DNA of 33,269 nucleotides, taken from positions 1 through 33,269 of the forward strand of contig CAZTLW010000009.1 of NCBI GenBank assembly GCA_964614585.1, given 5' to 3'. Source of the DNA: JAHEFX01 sp964614585. GTDB taxonomy: Bacteria; Actinomycetota; Acidimicrobiia; Spongiisociales; JAENVV01. Shown here piece by piece: positions 23,180 to 31,729 of the stretch; the stretch's first letter is position 1; the number at the start of each line of letters is the position of its first letter. The notes under the pieces were generated by a model that worked only from the letters and a program-made list of their open reading frames with translations, did not search any database and was not told where the DNA came from. The translations under genes and the position numbers were made by a program.

Positions 23180-24286
23180 TCAGGCGTCGACATCGATCAT
23201 CGCGGATTCGATCCCGTAACAGCCGGTGTAGGGGCCGTCGAGTTGCGGATGGCCGGGGGAGACGATCGTGGCGGGGATGAGGCAGGCCTGTTCGAGGGTG
23301 CCGTCGGGGCCGATCACCACCTCGGCGACCGCCGTCGTCGCTCCCGGCACCGAGAGCCGCGGCCACACGAAGTTGCCGAGGCCCCAGAAGACCGCTGCCC
23401 CGTCGAGCACGGACATCGGCTGCAGTCGATGGGAGTGGTGGCCGAAGATGACGTCGGCGCCGGCGCCGACCATCGCCCTGGCCCGGGCCACCTGGTCGGG
23501 GCGGGGCTCGGTGTCGAGCTCGACACCCCAGTGGATCGTGACCACGACGAGGTCGGCGACGGCCTCGGCGGCCTCGACGGCCGCCACCATCGCCGCGGGG
23601 TCGCGCCCGTCGGCCATGCCCGGGCGGTCGTCGGTGGCGATCCATGGTCCCGGTCCTCGCGGCCCGCCGAATCCGAGGACGGCGATGGTCCACCCATTCA
23701 CCTCGACGAGGTGGGGTGCGTAGGCCTCGGCGGCCGACGCCCCGGCCCCCGGCGCCCCGATCCCGTGGTCGGTGAGGTGCCCGAGGCTCTCCAACATGGC
23801 GTCGGGGCCGTAGTCGAGGACGTGGTTGTTGGCCTGGCCGGCGACGTCGACACCGGCCGCCGCCATCTCGTCGAGGGCCTCGGGGTCGCAGCGGAAGGTG
23901 AACGCCTTGTCGAGGGGCGCCCCACCGAGGGCGGCCGGGCACTCGAGGTTGACCACCGTCAGGTCGTCGGTGAGGAAGAGGCCGTCGAGGCCCGACCAGG
24001 CGTGGTCGTACCCCTCGGCCGCCAGGGCGGAGATGTAGTCGGGGTCGACGTTGACGTCACCCACCCCATGGATCACGAGCCGTCCCTTGGGCGGCACGGT
24101 CGACGAGGTCGTCGTCGCCGCCTCCGTGGTCGTCGTGAGGGGTGGCGTCGTGGTGGCGCTCGGCGCGGCGACGGTGGTCGGCGGAGCCGACGTGCTCGGA
24201 GCCGATCCCGGGCCGGCCTCGGCCGAGGCGCCGCAGGCGGTGGCGACGACGGCGAGCGCCACCAGCAGGAACGGGGGACGTGGCAC
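23180..24286 (-). CDS. CapA-family metallophosphatase-like lipoprotein
   Basis: A 368-residue exported protein of the CapA/PgsA (poly-gamma-glutamate synthesis) type. The amino terminus is a short signal with a lipobox-like VATAC (Cys18), then a Thr/Pro/Ala-rich linker (about 25-60). The domain has the metal-site series GVGDVNVD, VVNLECPAAL, QANNHVLDYG, VTIHWGVELD and FGHHSHRLQPM, plus WGLGNFVWP. The GTG start at 24286 is needed for the signal peptide and follows TACGCT by 7 nt. CapA proteins are linked to polymer capsule or cell-envelope processes; the substrate here is unknown. Confidence 0.9.
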   Translation of the reverse strand: MPRPPFLLVALAVVATACGASAEAGPGSAPSTSAPPTTVAAPSATTTPPLTTTTEAATTTSSTVPPKGRLVIHGVGDVNVDPDYISALAAEGYDHAWSGLDGLFLTDDLTVVNLECPAALGGAPLDKAFTFRCDPEALDEMAAAGVDVAGQANNHVLDYGPDAMLESLGHLTDHGIGAPGAGASAAEAYAPHLVEVNGWTIAVLGFGGPRGPGPWIATDDRPGMADGRDPAAMVAAVEAAEAVADLVVVTIHWGVELDTEPRPDQVARARAMVGAGADVIFGHHSHRLQPMSVLDGAAVFWGLGNFVWPRLSVPGATTAVAEVVIGPDGTLEQACLIPATIVSPGHPQLDGPYTGCYGIESAMIDVDA

Positions 24287-24293
24287 GGCCGGC

Positions 24294-24299
24294 AGCGTA
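24294..24299 (-). promoter_or_regulatory. -10 element of the CapA-type gene (leaderless)
   Basis: TACGCT on the minus strand, 7 nt before the GTG at 24286. Confidence 0.5.
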
Positions 24300-24342
24300 C
24301 GGGGGTGGCCGGGCCGACGGGCGGACCCCCCGTTGGACGACC

Positions 24343-24348
24343 TAGCCT
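24343..24348 (+). promoter_or_regulatory. -10 element of the ppx/gppA gene (near-leaderless)
   Basis: TAGCCT, 10 nt before the ATG at 24359. Confidence 0.5.
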
Positions 24349-24358
24349 GCGCTCCCGC

Positions 24359-25897
24359 ATGCGTGTCGCCGTCCTCGACCTCGGCTCGAACAGCTTCCGC
24401 CTCCAACTCTCGGAGATCGACGCCACCGGGACGATCAGCGGCATCCACCAGGAGCGCCGGATGCTCCACCTCGGCGGCGTCGTCGCCCTCGAGGGGCGTC
24501 TGCCCGACGACGTCGCGGAGCGAGCCGTCGGCACCGCCCGGGGCCTCGTCGACGTCGCCGAGCGCATCGGGACCGACCGTGTCTTCGTCGTCGCCACCGC
24601 CGCCCTGCGCGAAGCCGCCAACGGCGCCGAGGTGGTCGAACGACTCGGCACCGCCATCGGCGTGCCGGTGAAGGTGGTGGACGGCGACGAGGAGGCGCGG
24701 CTCGCCTTCATCGGGGCGCAGGCCGCCATCCGCCTCGACCCGGGCGACCGGCTCGTCGCCGACCTCGGCGGTGGCAGCCTCGAGCTGGCGGCCGGGGAGG
24801 GCCGCACGGTGCGGTGGTCGACGACCCATCCCCTCGGGGTGAGCCGACTGCACGCGGAGCTCGGTGGGCGGGAGCGCCTCAAGGGCAAGCACCGGCGCGC
24901 CATCGAGGCCGCGGTCGAACGGGAGCTCGAGACCGTCGACCAGCCGATCCCCGACCAGGTCGTGGCCGTCGGCGGGGCGGTGCGCGCCCTGGCGGAGATC
25001 GTCCTGGCCGACCGGGGCGGCTGGGTGCCGCCCAGCGTCAACCACGCCCGGCTGACCATCGACGACCTGGCGTCGGTGACCGACCGGCTGGCGCCGCTCA
25101 CGGCGTCGGAGCGGGTCGACGAGCACGACGTGTCCGAGGCGCGAGCGGCCAACCTCCCCATCGCCGGCGTCGTGCTCACGGCCGCCATGGACCGGCTCGG
25201 CATCGAGTCGGTGACGGTGTCCGACTGGGGACTGCGCACCGGCCTGCTGGTCGACGCCCTCGACCTCGACCTCCCCGACGGCGAGGCCGTCTGGCGGCGG
25301 TCGGCGACCGCCCTCGCCGACCGCTTCCTCCCCGACGACCCCCACCCCGGCACCGTCGCCGGCCTCGTCGACCAGTTGTGGCCCCAACTCCGGCCGTTGC
25401 ACGACCTCGGCGAGGACGACCGCCGCATCGTCGTGGTGGCCGCCCTCCTGCACGACATCGGCAAGGCCCTCGCCCTCGACGGCCACCACCGCCACTCGGC
25501 CTATCTCGTCGAGCACGCCGCCCTCCGGGGCCTCACGCCCGACGAACTCGCGGCGGTGCTCGCCCTCGTCCGCTACCACCGGGGTGGCCCGCCCCGTCGC
25601 CGGTACGCGCCCTACGGCTCGCTGTCCGGGTCGCGCCGACGGGAGGTCCGGCGGATGTCGGCGGTGCTCCAGCTGGCCGACGCCCTCGATCGCGGCCGGG
25701 ACGGGGCGGTGGAGCGGGTCGTCGTAGCCGACGACGGGGAGACCCTCATGCTGCGACTCGAGGGCCGGGATCCCCGGGCCCCGGAACCGGGGCCGTCGGC
25801 CTTCCGCCTCGAGCACGTCGCCAAGGAGCTCGGTCGCCGGCTCGAGTTCGTCGTGGCGCCCTCGCGGGAGCCGTGGCTCCCGCCCGCCCACCCATAG
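24359..25897 (+). CDS. Ppx/GppA family phosphatase with C-terminal HD domain
   Basis: A 512-residue cytoplasmic enzyme. The amino-terminal ASKHA-fold domain has the phosphate loops VAVLDLGSNSFRLQL and VADLGGGSLELA, and the catalytic Glu region AALREAANG. The carboxyl part (from about residue 310) is an HD domain with LLHDIGKALALDGHHRHSAYL. This two-part layout is that of exopolyphosphatase/guanosine-pentaphosphatase. It hydrolyses polyphosphate or pppGpp; which one cannot be told from sequence. The start is ATG at 24359 after TAGCCT. The TAG stop forms part of the next gene's -10 element. Confidence 0.92.
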   Translation: MRVAVLDLGSNSFRLQLSEIDATGTISGIHQERRMLHLGGVVALEGRLPDDVAERAVGTARGLVDVAERIGTDRVFVVATAALREAANGAEVVERLGTAIGVPVKVVDGDEEARLAFIGAQAAIRLDPGDRLVADLGGGSLELAAGEGRTVRWSTTHPLGVSRLHAELGGRERLKGKHRRAIEAAVERELETVDQPIPDQVVAVGGAVRALAEIVLADRGGWVPPSVNHARLTIDDLASVTDRLAPLTASERVDEHDVSEARAANLPIAGVVLTAAMDRLGIESVTVSDWGLRTGLLVDALDLDLPDGEAVWRRSATALADRFLPDDPHPGTVAGLVDQLWPQLRPLHDLGEDDRRIVVVAALLHDIGKALALDGHHRHSAYLVEHAALRGLTPDELAAVLALVRYHRGGPPRRRYAPYGSLSGSRRREVRRMSAVLQLADALDRGRDGAVERVVVADDGETLMLRLEGRDPRAPEPGPSAFRLEHVAKELGRRLEFVVAPSREPWLPPAHP

Positions 25898-25900
25898 GAT
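25895..25900 (+). promoter_or_regulatory. -10 element overlapping the ppx/gppA stop codon
   Basis: TAGGAT lies exactly 6 nt before the ATG at 25907, and its TAG is the stop codon of the upstream gene. Confidence 0.6.
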
Positions 25901-25906
25901 CCGGGC

Positions 25907-27049
25907 ATGGTCGATTGGTTGGACGCCGAGGCCGCCCGCCGCACCGGCGGGATCAAGTGGGCGGCGGTGCCCGACGGCACCCTCGCCGCCTGGGTGGCGG
26001 AGATGGACGTCGCCCCGCCGCCGGGCGTCTCCGCCGCGCTGGCCGACGCGGTCGACCGCCATGCGGTCCTCTACCCGCCGCTCGAGTCGATGACCGACCT
26101 GCCGGCGGCGATCGCCGGCTGGCACGGTCGTCGACTGGGCCAGCCGGTCGACGCCGACCGGGTGCTGTACACCGGCGACGTCATCGCCGGCCTCGTGTTC
26201 ACGCTTCGCACGCTGCTGCCGGTCGGCTCGGGGGTCGTGCTGACGACGCCCGTCTACCACCCGTTCTTCAGCTCGCTCGACGAGGCCGGCATGCACCAGG
26301 TCCGGATCCCCCTCCTCGCCGAGGGGAGCCGTTTCCGGCTCGACGTCGAGCGGATCGGGGCGGCCTTCGCCGCCGGGGCCCGGGCGATCGTCCTCTGCAA
26401 CCCCCACAACCCCACCGGCTCGGCGCCCACGGTCGACGAGTTGGCCGCGATCGGCGAATTCGCCGAGCGCCACGACGCACTCGTGGTGACCGACGAGGTC
26501 CACCTGCCCCTCACCCTGCCGGGCCGGACGGCCACGCCCTTCACCGTGGCCCGCCCCGACCTCGCCGGGCGGACGGTCACCCTCACGTCCGGGTCGAAGG
26601 CCTACAACCTGCCCGGGCTCCGCTTCGCCTGGCTGGTCGCCGGTGACGATGCCCTCGCCCACCGGCTCCGGACCCCCGCCTTCTTCGCCCGCGGGGCGTG
26701 GTCGGGACCCGGCCAGGTGGCGGCCCGGGCGGCCCTGGACGGCGCCGACGACTGGCTCGACGACCTGGTGGTCGACCTCGCCGACCGCCACGCCCTCGTG
26801 GCGGCGGCCCTTGCCGACCGACTGCCCGACGACGCCATCGCGGTCCCCGACGCCTCCTTCCTCGCCTGGCTGGATCTCCGCGCCACGTCGATCGGCGAGG
26901 ACCCGGTGACCGCCCTCGCCGCGGTCGGCGTTCGGGTCTCGCCGGGCGCACAGTTCGGCACCGAGGGGACGGGCCACGTCCGGCTCAACGTGGCGGCGGC
27001 CGAGTCGACCCTCGAACGCATCATCGAGCGGATCGTCGAGGCCATCTAG
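25907..27049 (+). CDS. MalY/PatB-type pyridoxal-phosphate C-S lyase (cystathionine beta-lyase-like)
   Basis: A 380-residue fold-type I PLP enzyme. The family hallmarks are KWAAVPDGTLAAWVAEMDV at the start, TPVYHPFF, LCNPHNPTGS, VTDEVHLPLTL and the PLP lysine in TSGSKAYNLPGLR (about Lys231). The arginine that binds the carboxylate is in GHVRLNVA near the end. Relatives cleave cystathionine or cysteine and also act as aminotransferases. The ATG at 25907 is 6 nt after TAGGAT. Confidence 0.92.
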   Translation: MVDWLDAEAARRTGGIKWAAVPDGTLAAWVAEMDVAPPPGVSAALADAVDRHAVLYPPLESMTDLPAAIAGWHGRRLGQPVDADRVLYTGDVIAGLVFTLRTLLPVGSGVVLTTPVYHPFFSSLDEAGMHQVRIPLLAEGSRFRLDVERIGAAFAAGARAIVLCNPHNPTGSAPTVDELAAIGEFAERHDALVVTDEVHLPLTLPGRTATPFTVARPDLAGRTVTLTSGSKAYNLPGLRFAWLVAGDDALAHRLRTPAFFARGAWSGPGQVAARAALDGADDWLDDLVVDLADRHALVAAALADRLPDDAIAVPDASFLAWLDLRATSIGEDPVTALAAVGVRVSPGAQFGTEGTGHVRLNVAAAESTLERIIERIVEAI

Positions 27050-27063
27050 TCCCACCTCGGCCG

Positions 27064-27069
27064 TAACCT
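27064..27069 (+). promoter_or_regulatory. -10 element of the gene at 27076 (leaderless)
   Basis: TAACCT, exactly 6 nt before the ATG at 27076. Confidence 0.55.
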
Positions 27070-27075
27070 CGGACC

Positions 27076-27642
27076 ATGGCCGCCATCGACCTGCCCGGCT
27101 TCGTCGCCGACCTCAAGGACCATGCCATGGACCATGGCTTCCACGTCCACGACGAGCGCCACTTCATGGAGACGTACTCACTCGGCCAGTCGTGGGAGGT
27201 CGACCTCCACCCCGAGGTGGCCTGTGGGGGGCCGCTCGACCTGCACCTGTCGCTGCAGGTCGATCCCCGGGTGCTGCTCGGGTTCGAGGAGGCCGTCATG
27301 ATGCTCGACGACCCCCTCGACGAGCCGGAGGACCTCTGGTCGTTCCACCTGTTCTTCAACTGGGCGGTCCCGCCACTCGACAGCCACCCCGACCTGCTGG
27401 TGCTGGCCACCGACCTCGCCGGCCTCGGGGGTCCCGACCTGCCGATCGAGGTGTCGGCGACGGACACGTTCGCCGACCCCACCAGCGCCTCGTCTCGCAC
27501 GCTCGGCATCATCGGGTCCTGCGAGGTCAGCCTGACCGCCATCCTCCTCGGCCGCGAACAACTCTGCGCCGAGCTCGACAGGTCGCACGAGATCTCCCTG
27601 TACCTGCTCGACCACATCGGTGAGTGGACCGACGCGGGCTGA
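27076..27642 (+). CDS. Conserved-looking hypothetical protein
   Basis: A 188-residue acidic soluble protein with no signal peptide, no membrane segment and no motif I recognise. It is rich in His, Asp and Leu (DHAMDHGFHVHDERHFMETY near the amino end). Third-position G/C is high, as in its neighbours, and the TAACCT element at exactly 6 nt supports the start. It lies between a C-S lyase and a short-chain dehydrogenase. No function can be assigned. Confidence 0.75.
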   Translation: MAAIDLPGFVADLKDHAMDHGFHVHDERHFMETYSLGQSWEVDLHPEVACGGPLDLHLSLQVDPRVLLGFEEAVMMLDDPLDEPEDLWSFHLFFNWAVPPLDSHPDLLVLATDLAGLGGPDLPIEVSATDTFADPTSASSRTLGIIGSCEVSLTAILLGREQLCAELDRSHEISLYLLDHIGEWTDAG

Positions 27643-27676
27643 GGGATCCGGCCGACGTCCCACTCCGTATCGCGAC

Positions 27677-28594
27677 ATGGACCTCGACGCCCTCGCCGAC
27701 CGCCTCATCGTCCCGTCGTTCTCGCGCGCCGGCCACCTCGCCCGCAGCCGCCACTTCGAGCCGCTTCCCCGCCTCGACGGGCGCACCGTCGCCCTCACGG
27801 GCCCCACATCGGGGATCGGCGAGGCCGCCGCCGAGGGGTTCGCCGACCTGGGCGCCCGGTTGGTGCTCATCGGACGGAACCCCGCCAAGCTCGACGCGCT
27901 CGCCGAGCGGCTGCCCGGCGACCACGACACCGAGGTGGCCGACCTCTCGTCGCTCGCCGACACCCGCGCCCTCGCCGAGCGCCTCGACGCCGCCTCCCTC
28001 GACGTGGTCGTCCACAACGCCGGGGCGATGTTCGACGAACACGCCTACACCGACGAGGGCGTCGAACGGACCCTCGCCCTGAACCTCGTCGCCCCCTACC
28101 TCCTCACCGAGTCGCTGCTCGCCGACGGGTTGCGACCCGAGGCCCGGGTGGTGTTCGTCTCGTCGGGGGGGATGTACGCCGCCGGGGTCTCGCTCCGCGA
28201 CCAGCGCACCGCCGAGGGCTACCGGCCGGCGATCGCCTACGCCCGCGCCAAGCGGGGCCAGGTCGTGCTCACCGAGGAGTGGGCGGCCACCCACCCGGAC
28301 GGCCCGAGCTTCCATGCCATGCACCCCGGCTGGGCCGACACGCCGGGGGTGGCCTCGTCCCTCCCCACCTTTCGGACGATCACCCGCCCGTTCCTGCGGA
28401 CCCCCGCCGAGGGCGCCGACACCATCCTGTGGCTGGCCGCCGACCCCGACGTGCCGTCCCGGTCGGGTCGCTTCTGGCTCGACCGAACCCCCCGCCCCAC
28501 CCACTACCGGTCGGGGACCGAGGCGACCCCCGAGCGGCGGGAGCGGTTCCTCGCCGAGCTGGCCGAGCTCGCCGACTACCCGGTGAACGCCTGA
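27677..28594 (+). CDS. Short-chain dehydrogenase/reductase (SDR)
   Basis: A 305-residue NAD(P)-dependent oxidoreductase. The nucleotide loop is VALTGPTSGIGEAAAEGF (TGxxxGIG), followed by the VHNAGAM motif. The catalytic Ser is in VFVSSGGMY and the Tyr-Lys pair in AYARAKRGQ (YxxxK). The carboxyl part, with HPGWADTPGV and a WLAADPD stretch, resembles dehydrogenase/reductase DHRS12-like proteins. The start is taken as ATG at 27677 (MDLDALADRLIVPSFSRAG). A GTG at 27620 overlapping the upstream gene would add 19 unremarkable residues. Confidence 0.9.
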   Translation: MDLDALADRLIVPSFSRAGHLARSRHFEPLPRLDGRTVALTGPTSGIGEAAAEGFADLGARLVLIGRNPAKLDALAERLPGDHDTEVADLSSLADTRALAERLDAASLDVVVHNAGAMFDEHAYTDEGVERTLALNLVAPYLLTESLLADGLRPEARVVFVSSGGMYAAGVSLRDQRTAEGYRPAIAYARAKRGQVVLTEEWAATHPDGPSFHAMHPGWADTPGVASSLPTFRTITRPFLRTPAEGADTILWLAADPDVPSRSGRFWLDRTPRPTHYRSGTEATPERRERFLAELAELADYPVNA

Positions 28595-28612
28595 GGGGCG
28601 AGTGACGCCACC

Positions 28613-28912
28613 TCCTCGAGGTCGGTTGCTGGTCGACCCGCAGCCGAACGCCGATGGCTGGGCCAGCAGGTTGGTCGAACACACGTCGGACTGGTTGCCC
28701 TCGTAGACCATCCAGTCCGGGGCGTCGGTGAAGGCGTACACCTCGATCGGGAGCCCTCGGCGGTCGGGTTCGAGGCCCTCGACCGCGTCGGGGTCGGGGA
28801 AGCGGACCGGGGCCTGGGACGGTGTCGACCGTCTTGTCGCAGTGGCGGAGACGGTGTGGAGGGCGATGTCGATGACGTCTCCCGTCGACGTCGGTTCCCG
28901 ACACGTGGTCAT
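28613..28912 (-). pseudogene. Possible gene fragment without its own stop codon
   Basis: The 409 bp between the SDR stop (28594) and the Fur-family start (29004) hold no intact plus-strand gene. On the minus strand an ATG at 28912 opens about 100 codons. From about codon 33 onward G/C is very frequent at third positions and the text looks like real protein (EVYAFTDAPDWMVYEGNQ, then CSTNLLAQPSAFGCGS). It then runs into the SDR gene without a stop, so a former gene seems to be truncated at its 3' end. I do not recognise the family. It could be a chance reading frame. Confidence 0.4.
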
Positions 28913-28918
28913 GGGCGA

Positions 28919-28924
28919 TACCGT
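28919..28924 (+). promoter_or_regulatory. Candidate -10 element upstream of the Fur-family gene
   Basis: TACCGT with no closer TANNNT before the ATG at 29004. The leader would be about 73 nt. The evidence is weak. Confidence 0.25.
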
Positions 28925-29003
28925 GGGACCCGGTGGGCCCGGCCGGGACCAGACCGGAGCGGCCGGCGATCCACCGACACCCCCTGAAGCCAACCCGGAC
29001 ACC

Positions 29004-29402
29004 ATGCCAGACCACCTCTGGGACGACCTCCTCAGAGCCGCCGGGCTGCGCGCCACGCGCCCTCGGCGGCTCGTCGCCCATGCCCTCGCCGAGCTCGGCG
29101 GCCACTGCGCGGCCGACGAGGTCCTCGACCATCTGCACGCCGCCGGCACGCCGCTGCCGCGCGCCAGCGTCTACAACAGCCTCGATGCGCTCGTCGAGGC
29201 CGGGATCGCCCGACCGGCCTTCCACGGTCCGGGACGAGCGCTGTACGAGATCGCCGACGAGGACCACGACCACTTCGTCTGCACCCGCTGCGACGAGATC
29301 CTCGACATCCCCCGTCGCGGGTCGGTGCCGCGCCCCCCTGCCCCGCTGGTCGTGCTGGAGACGGCGGTGCTCCACCGGGGTCTCTGCCCGGCCTGCGCCT
29401 GA
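29004..29402 (+). CDS. Fur-family metal-dependent transcription regulator
   Basis: A 132-residue protein. The winged helix is LRAAGLRATRPRRLVAHALAEL...ADEVLDHLHAAG...PRASVYNSLDALVEAGIARPAF (recognition helix ASVYNSLDAL). The metal/dimer part has HDHFVCTRCDEILDIP and ends in LCPACA, giving two CxxC pairs that bind structural zinc in relatives. Whether it senses iron, zinc or peroxide cannot be read. It is the only metal-dependent repressor in the window, but the site at fbpA looks more DtxR-like. No ribosome-binding site is clear before the ATG. Confidence 0.9.
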   Translation: MPDHLWDDLLRAAGLRATRPRRLVAHALAELGGHCAADEVLDHLHAAGTPLPRASVYNSLDALVEAGIARPAFHGPGRALYEIADEDHDHFVCTRCDEILDIPRRGSVPRPPAPLVVLETAVLHRGLCPACA

Positions 29403-29410
29403 CCGCTCGG

Positions 29411-29416
29411 TAGCGT
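29411..29416 (+). promoter_or_regulatory. -10 element of the amidohydrolase gene (near-leaderless)
   Basis: TAGCGT, 8 nt before the GTG at 29425. Confidence 0.5.
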
Positions 29417-29424
29417 CGCTCGGC

Positions 29425-30507
29425 GTGGCAACCATCGTCCGCTTCGACCCTCTCGGGGGCGGCTCCCGCTCCCTGGCCGTCGAGCACGGCCGCTGGACCG
29501 ACGACGATGACGGGGCGAACGAGGTCCTCGACCTTCGGGGGTTGGTGGCGGTCCGGGGCCTCGTCGACGCCCACGCCCACCTCGGGGCGGACGGCATCAC
29601 CGACCTGTTCGCCCGGGTCGACCAGCCCGAGCGGATCCGGGCTCGGGCGTTCGCCCACCTGTCGTCGGGCGTCTTCCTGGTCATCGACAAGGGCCATCGC
29701 GACGACACCGTGCTCCGGTTCGCCGCCGACGCCCCACCGCCGTTGCCCCATCTCTCGATGGCCGGACGGATCCTCCATCCGCCCGGCGGCTACTACGAGG
29801 GGTGGGCCGAGGAGGTGGACCCCACCGACCTGCCCCGGGCGGTCGCCGAGGCCGCGGCAGGGGCGGCGTGGGTCAAGCTCGTGGGCGACTGGCCCAAGCC
29901 CGGCGTGGGCCCGACCCCGAACTGGTCCCCCGACGACCTCGCCGTCGCGGTCGCCGTCGCCCACGAGGCCGGCTGCCGGGTCGCCATCCACACGGCTGCC
30001 CCCGAGACCCCCACCCAGGCCGTGGCGGCCGGCGTCGACTCGATCGAACACGGCCTGTTCCTCGACGGCGACGACCTCGCCGCCCTCGGAGCCCGAGGCG
30101 GCATCTGGGTGCCCACCCTCCACGCCATGGCGGCGGTGCGCGACGGGCTCCGACCGGGGAGTAGCGGCGAACGCCTCCTCGCCGACGGGCTCGACAACGC
30201 CGCCGCCCGCCTGACCGAGGCCCACGACGCCGGGGTCACCGTCCTGTGCGGCACCGACCTGTCGCTCCCCCACGGGGACGTGGCGGTGGAGGCGCTGACC
30301 CTCGTCCGCGCCGGGCTGTCGCCGGAGCGGGCGGTCGAGGCGGTGGCCATCGCGGGCTGGGCGATGGCCGGGCTCGCCGCCGTGCCCGAGGTGGGCGATC
30401 CGGCCGACCTCGTCGCCTTCGCCGCCGACCCGACCGAGCACCCCGACACCCTCCTGCACCCGGTCGTCGCGATGCGGGGCGGCCAGGTGCTCGTGGACCG
30501 CCGATGA
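29425..30507 (+). CDS. Amidohydrolase family protein (imidazolonepropionase-like)
   Basis: A 360-residue metal-dependent hydrolase. The order of metal-site motifs is VDAHAHLG (first two His, about 48-52), a lysine region AAWVKLVGDW, VAIHTA (third His), SIEHGLFL (fourth His) and CGTDLSLPHG (Asp). These are the motifs of the amidohydrolase superfamily. The protein is somewhat shorter than the usual 400-450 residues of imidazolonepropionase-like members. The substrate is unknown. The GTG at 29425 follows TAGCGT by 8 nt. Its stop overlaps the start of the RNA methyltransferase gene in ATGA. Confidence 0.86.
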   Translation: MATIVRFDPLGGGSRSLAVEHGRWTDDDDGANEVLDLRGLVAVRGLVDAHAHLGADGITDLFARVDQPERIRARAFAHLSSGVFLVIDKGHRDDTVLRFAADAPPPLPHLSMAGRILHPPGGYYEGWAEEVDPTDLPRAVAEAAAGAAWVKLVGDWPKPGVGPTPNWSPDDLAVAVAVAHEAGCRVAIHTAAPETPTQAVAAGVDSIEHGLFLDGDDLAALGARGGIWVPTLHAMAAVRDGLRPGSSGERLLADGLDNAAARLTEAHDAGVTVLCGTDLSLPHGDVAVEALTLVRAGLSPERAVEAVAIAGWAMAGLAAVPEVGDPADLVAFAADPTEHPDTLLHPVVAMRGGQVLVDRR

Positions 30508-31139
30508 GCGACGAGCGGGAGGTCGGCGTCGGGCCCCACCCGCGCCCCTGGCCCGACGACGATCGCCTGGACCCCGAACTCCTCGCCGGCGGCGACCGCC
30601 GCAACGTCGTCGACCGGTATCGCTACTGGCGTCGCGAGGCGATCGTCGCCGACCTCGACCTGACCCGGCGGCCCCTCCACGTCGCCATCGAGAACTGGCA
30701 GCACGACTTCAACATCGGCTCCATCGTCCGCACCGCCAACGCCTTCAACGTGGCAGCCGTCCACATCGTGGGTCGGCGGCGTTGGAACCGACGCGGCGCG
30801 ATGGTCACCGACCGGTACCTCCACCTCCACCACCACCCGGATGTCGACGCCCTGGTGGCGTGGGCGGCGGAGGCGGCGGTGCCGATCGTCGGCATCGACG
30901 TGGTGGCCGGCTCGCAGCCCCTCGAGGCGGCCCGCCTGCCCTCGCCCGCCATGCTCTTGTTCGGGTCGGAGGGCCCCGGCCTGAGCCCGGAGGCCCTGAC
31001 GGCGACGACCACCGTGCTCCACGTCACCCAGTCGGGCTCCACCCGGTCGCTCAACGCCGGGGCGGCGGCCGCCATCGCCATCCACGAATGGGTCCGCCAG
31101 CACCCGGGCGTCGGGGGCGTTGGCGAGGGGCGCCCGTAA
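30504..31139 (+). CDS. SpoU/TrmH-family RNA 2'-O-methyltransferase
   Basis: A 211-residue SPOUT enzyme that methylates ribose of tRNA or rRNA using SAM. The three knot motifs are present: HDFNIGSIVRTANAFNV (motif 1), AMLLFGSEGPGLSPEAL (motif 2) and SGSTRSLNAGAAAAIAIHEW (motif 3, with the conserved Ser-Leu-Asn). About 40 amino-terminal residues precede the fold. The target RNA cannot be assigned. The ATG at 30504 overlaps the amidohydrolase stop, so the two are translated together. Confidence 0.9.
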   Translation: MSDEREVGVGPHPRPWPDDDRLDPELLAGGDRRNVVDRYRYWRREAIVADLDLTRRPLHVAIENWQHDFNIGSIVRTANAFNVAAVHIVGRRRWNRRGAMVTDRYLHLHHHPDVDALVAWAAEAAVPIVGIDVVAGSQPLEAARLPSPAMLLFGSEGPGLSPEALTATTTVLHVTQSGSTRSLNAGAAAAIAIHEWVRQHPGVGGVGEGRP

Positions 31140-31142
31140 CCT
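31137..31142 (+). promoter_or_regulatory. -10 element of maf (near-leaderless)
   Basis: TAACCT, 8 nt before the ATG at 31151. Its TAA is the stop codon of the RNA methyltransferase gene (31137-31139). Confidence 0.5.
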
Positions 31143-31150
31143 CTGGGGCC

Positions 31151-31729
31151 ATGCGCCTCGTGCTCGCCTCCGGTTCGCCCCGTCGCCGCGACCTGCTCAC
31201 TGCCCTCGGACTGGTGTTCGAGACCGTCGTCCCGGCGGTCGACGAGACCCCGCGGCCGGGTGAGCCACCGCTCGACTACGTCCGCCGGGTGGCGGGCGAC
31301 AAGGCCCGGGCGGTGCACGGGCCCGACGCCGCGACGATCGCCGCCGACACGACGGTGGTCGTCGACGGGGAGATCCTCGGCAAGCCCGGCGACGGCCGGG
31401 AGGCGGCTGGCATGCTCGCCCGCCTCGCCGGTCGGTCCCACCTCGTCCACACCGCCGTGACGGTCATCGGCCCGGGCGGGGAGGCCGCCGACGTGGCCAC
31501 CGCCGAGGTGACCATGGTCGATCTCGACCCCGATCGGATCGCCTGGTACGTGGGCACCGGCGAGCCACTCGACAAGGCCGGCGCCTACGGCCTCCAGGGA
31601 CTCGGCGGCGTCTTCGTCTCCGACGTGCGGGGCGACCCGACCGCGGTCGTGGGGCTGCCGCTGGCTCTCCTGCGGGCGACGTGCCGGGCAGCGGGCTTCG
31701 AGCTGCTCGACCACGGAGCGAGCCGATGA
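31151..31729 (+). CDS. maf: Maf-family nucleotide pyrophosphatase
   Basis: A 192-residue enzyme that hydrolyses non-canonical or surplus nucleoside triphosphates (dTTP/UTP-type in relatives) to monophosphates. The motifs LASGSPRRRDLLTALGL, VDETP, DKARAVHG, AADTTVVVDGEILGKP and DKAGAYGLQGLGGVFV are complete and in order. The ATG at 31151 follows TAACCT. The stop overlaps the dus start in ATGA, forming a maf-dus pair. Confidence 0.95.
   Translation: MRLVLASGSPRRRDLLTALGLVFETVVPAVDETPRPGEPPLDYVRRVAGDKARAVHGPDAATIAADTTVVVDGEILGKPGDGREAAGMLARLAGRSHLVHTAVTVIGPGGEAADVATAEVTMVDLDPDRIAWYVGTGEPLDKAGAYGLQGLGGVFVSDVRGDPTAVVGLPLALLRATCRAAGFELLDHGASR

Noticed and set aside
23180..27055. Minus-strand open frame of 1291 codons
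   Set aside because: Only 23180-24286 is a real gene. The rest is antisense to the ppx/gppA and MalY-type genes and stays open because stop codons are rare in GC-rich DNA; its text is low-complexity Arg/Gly/Asp.
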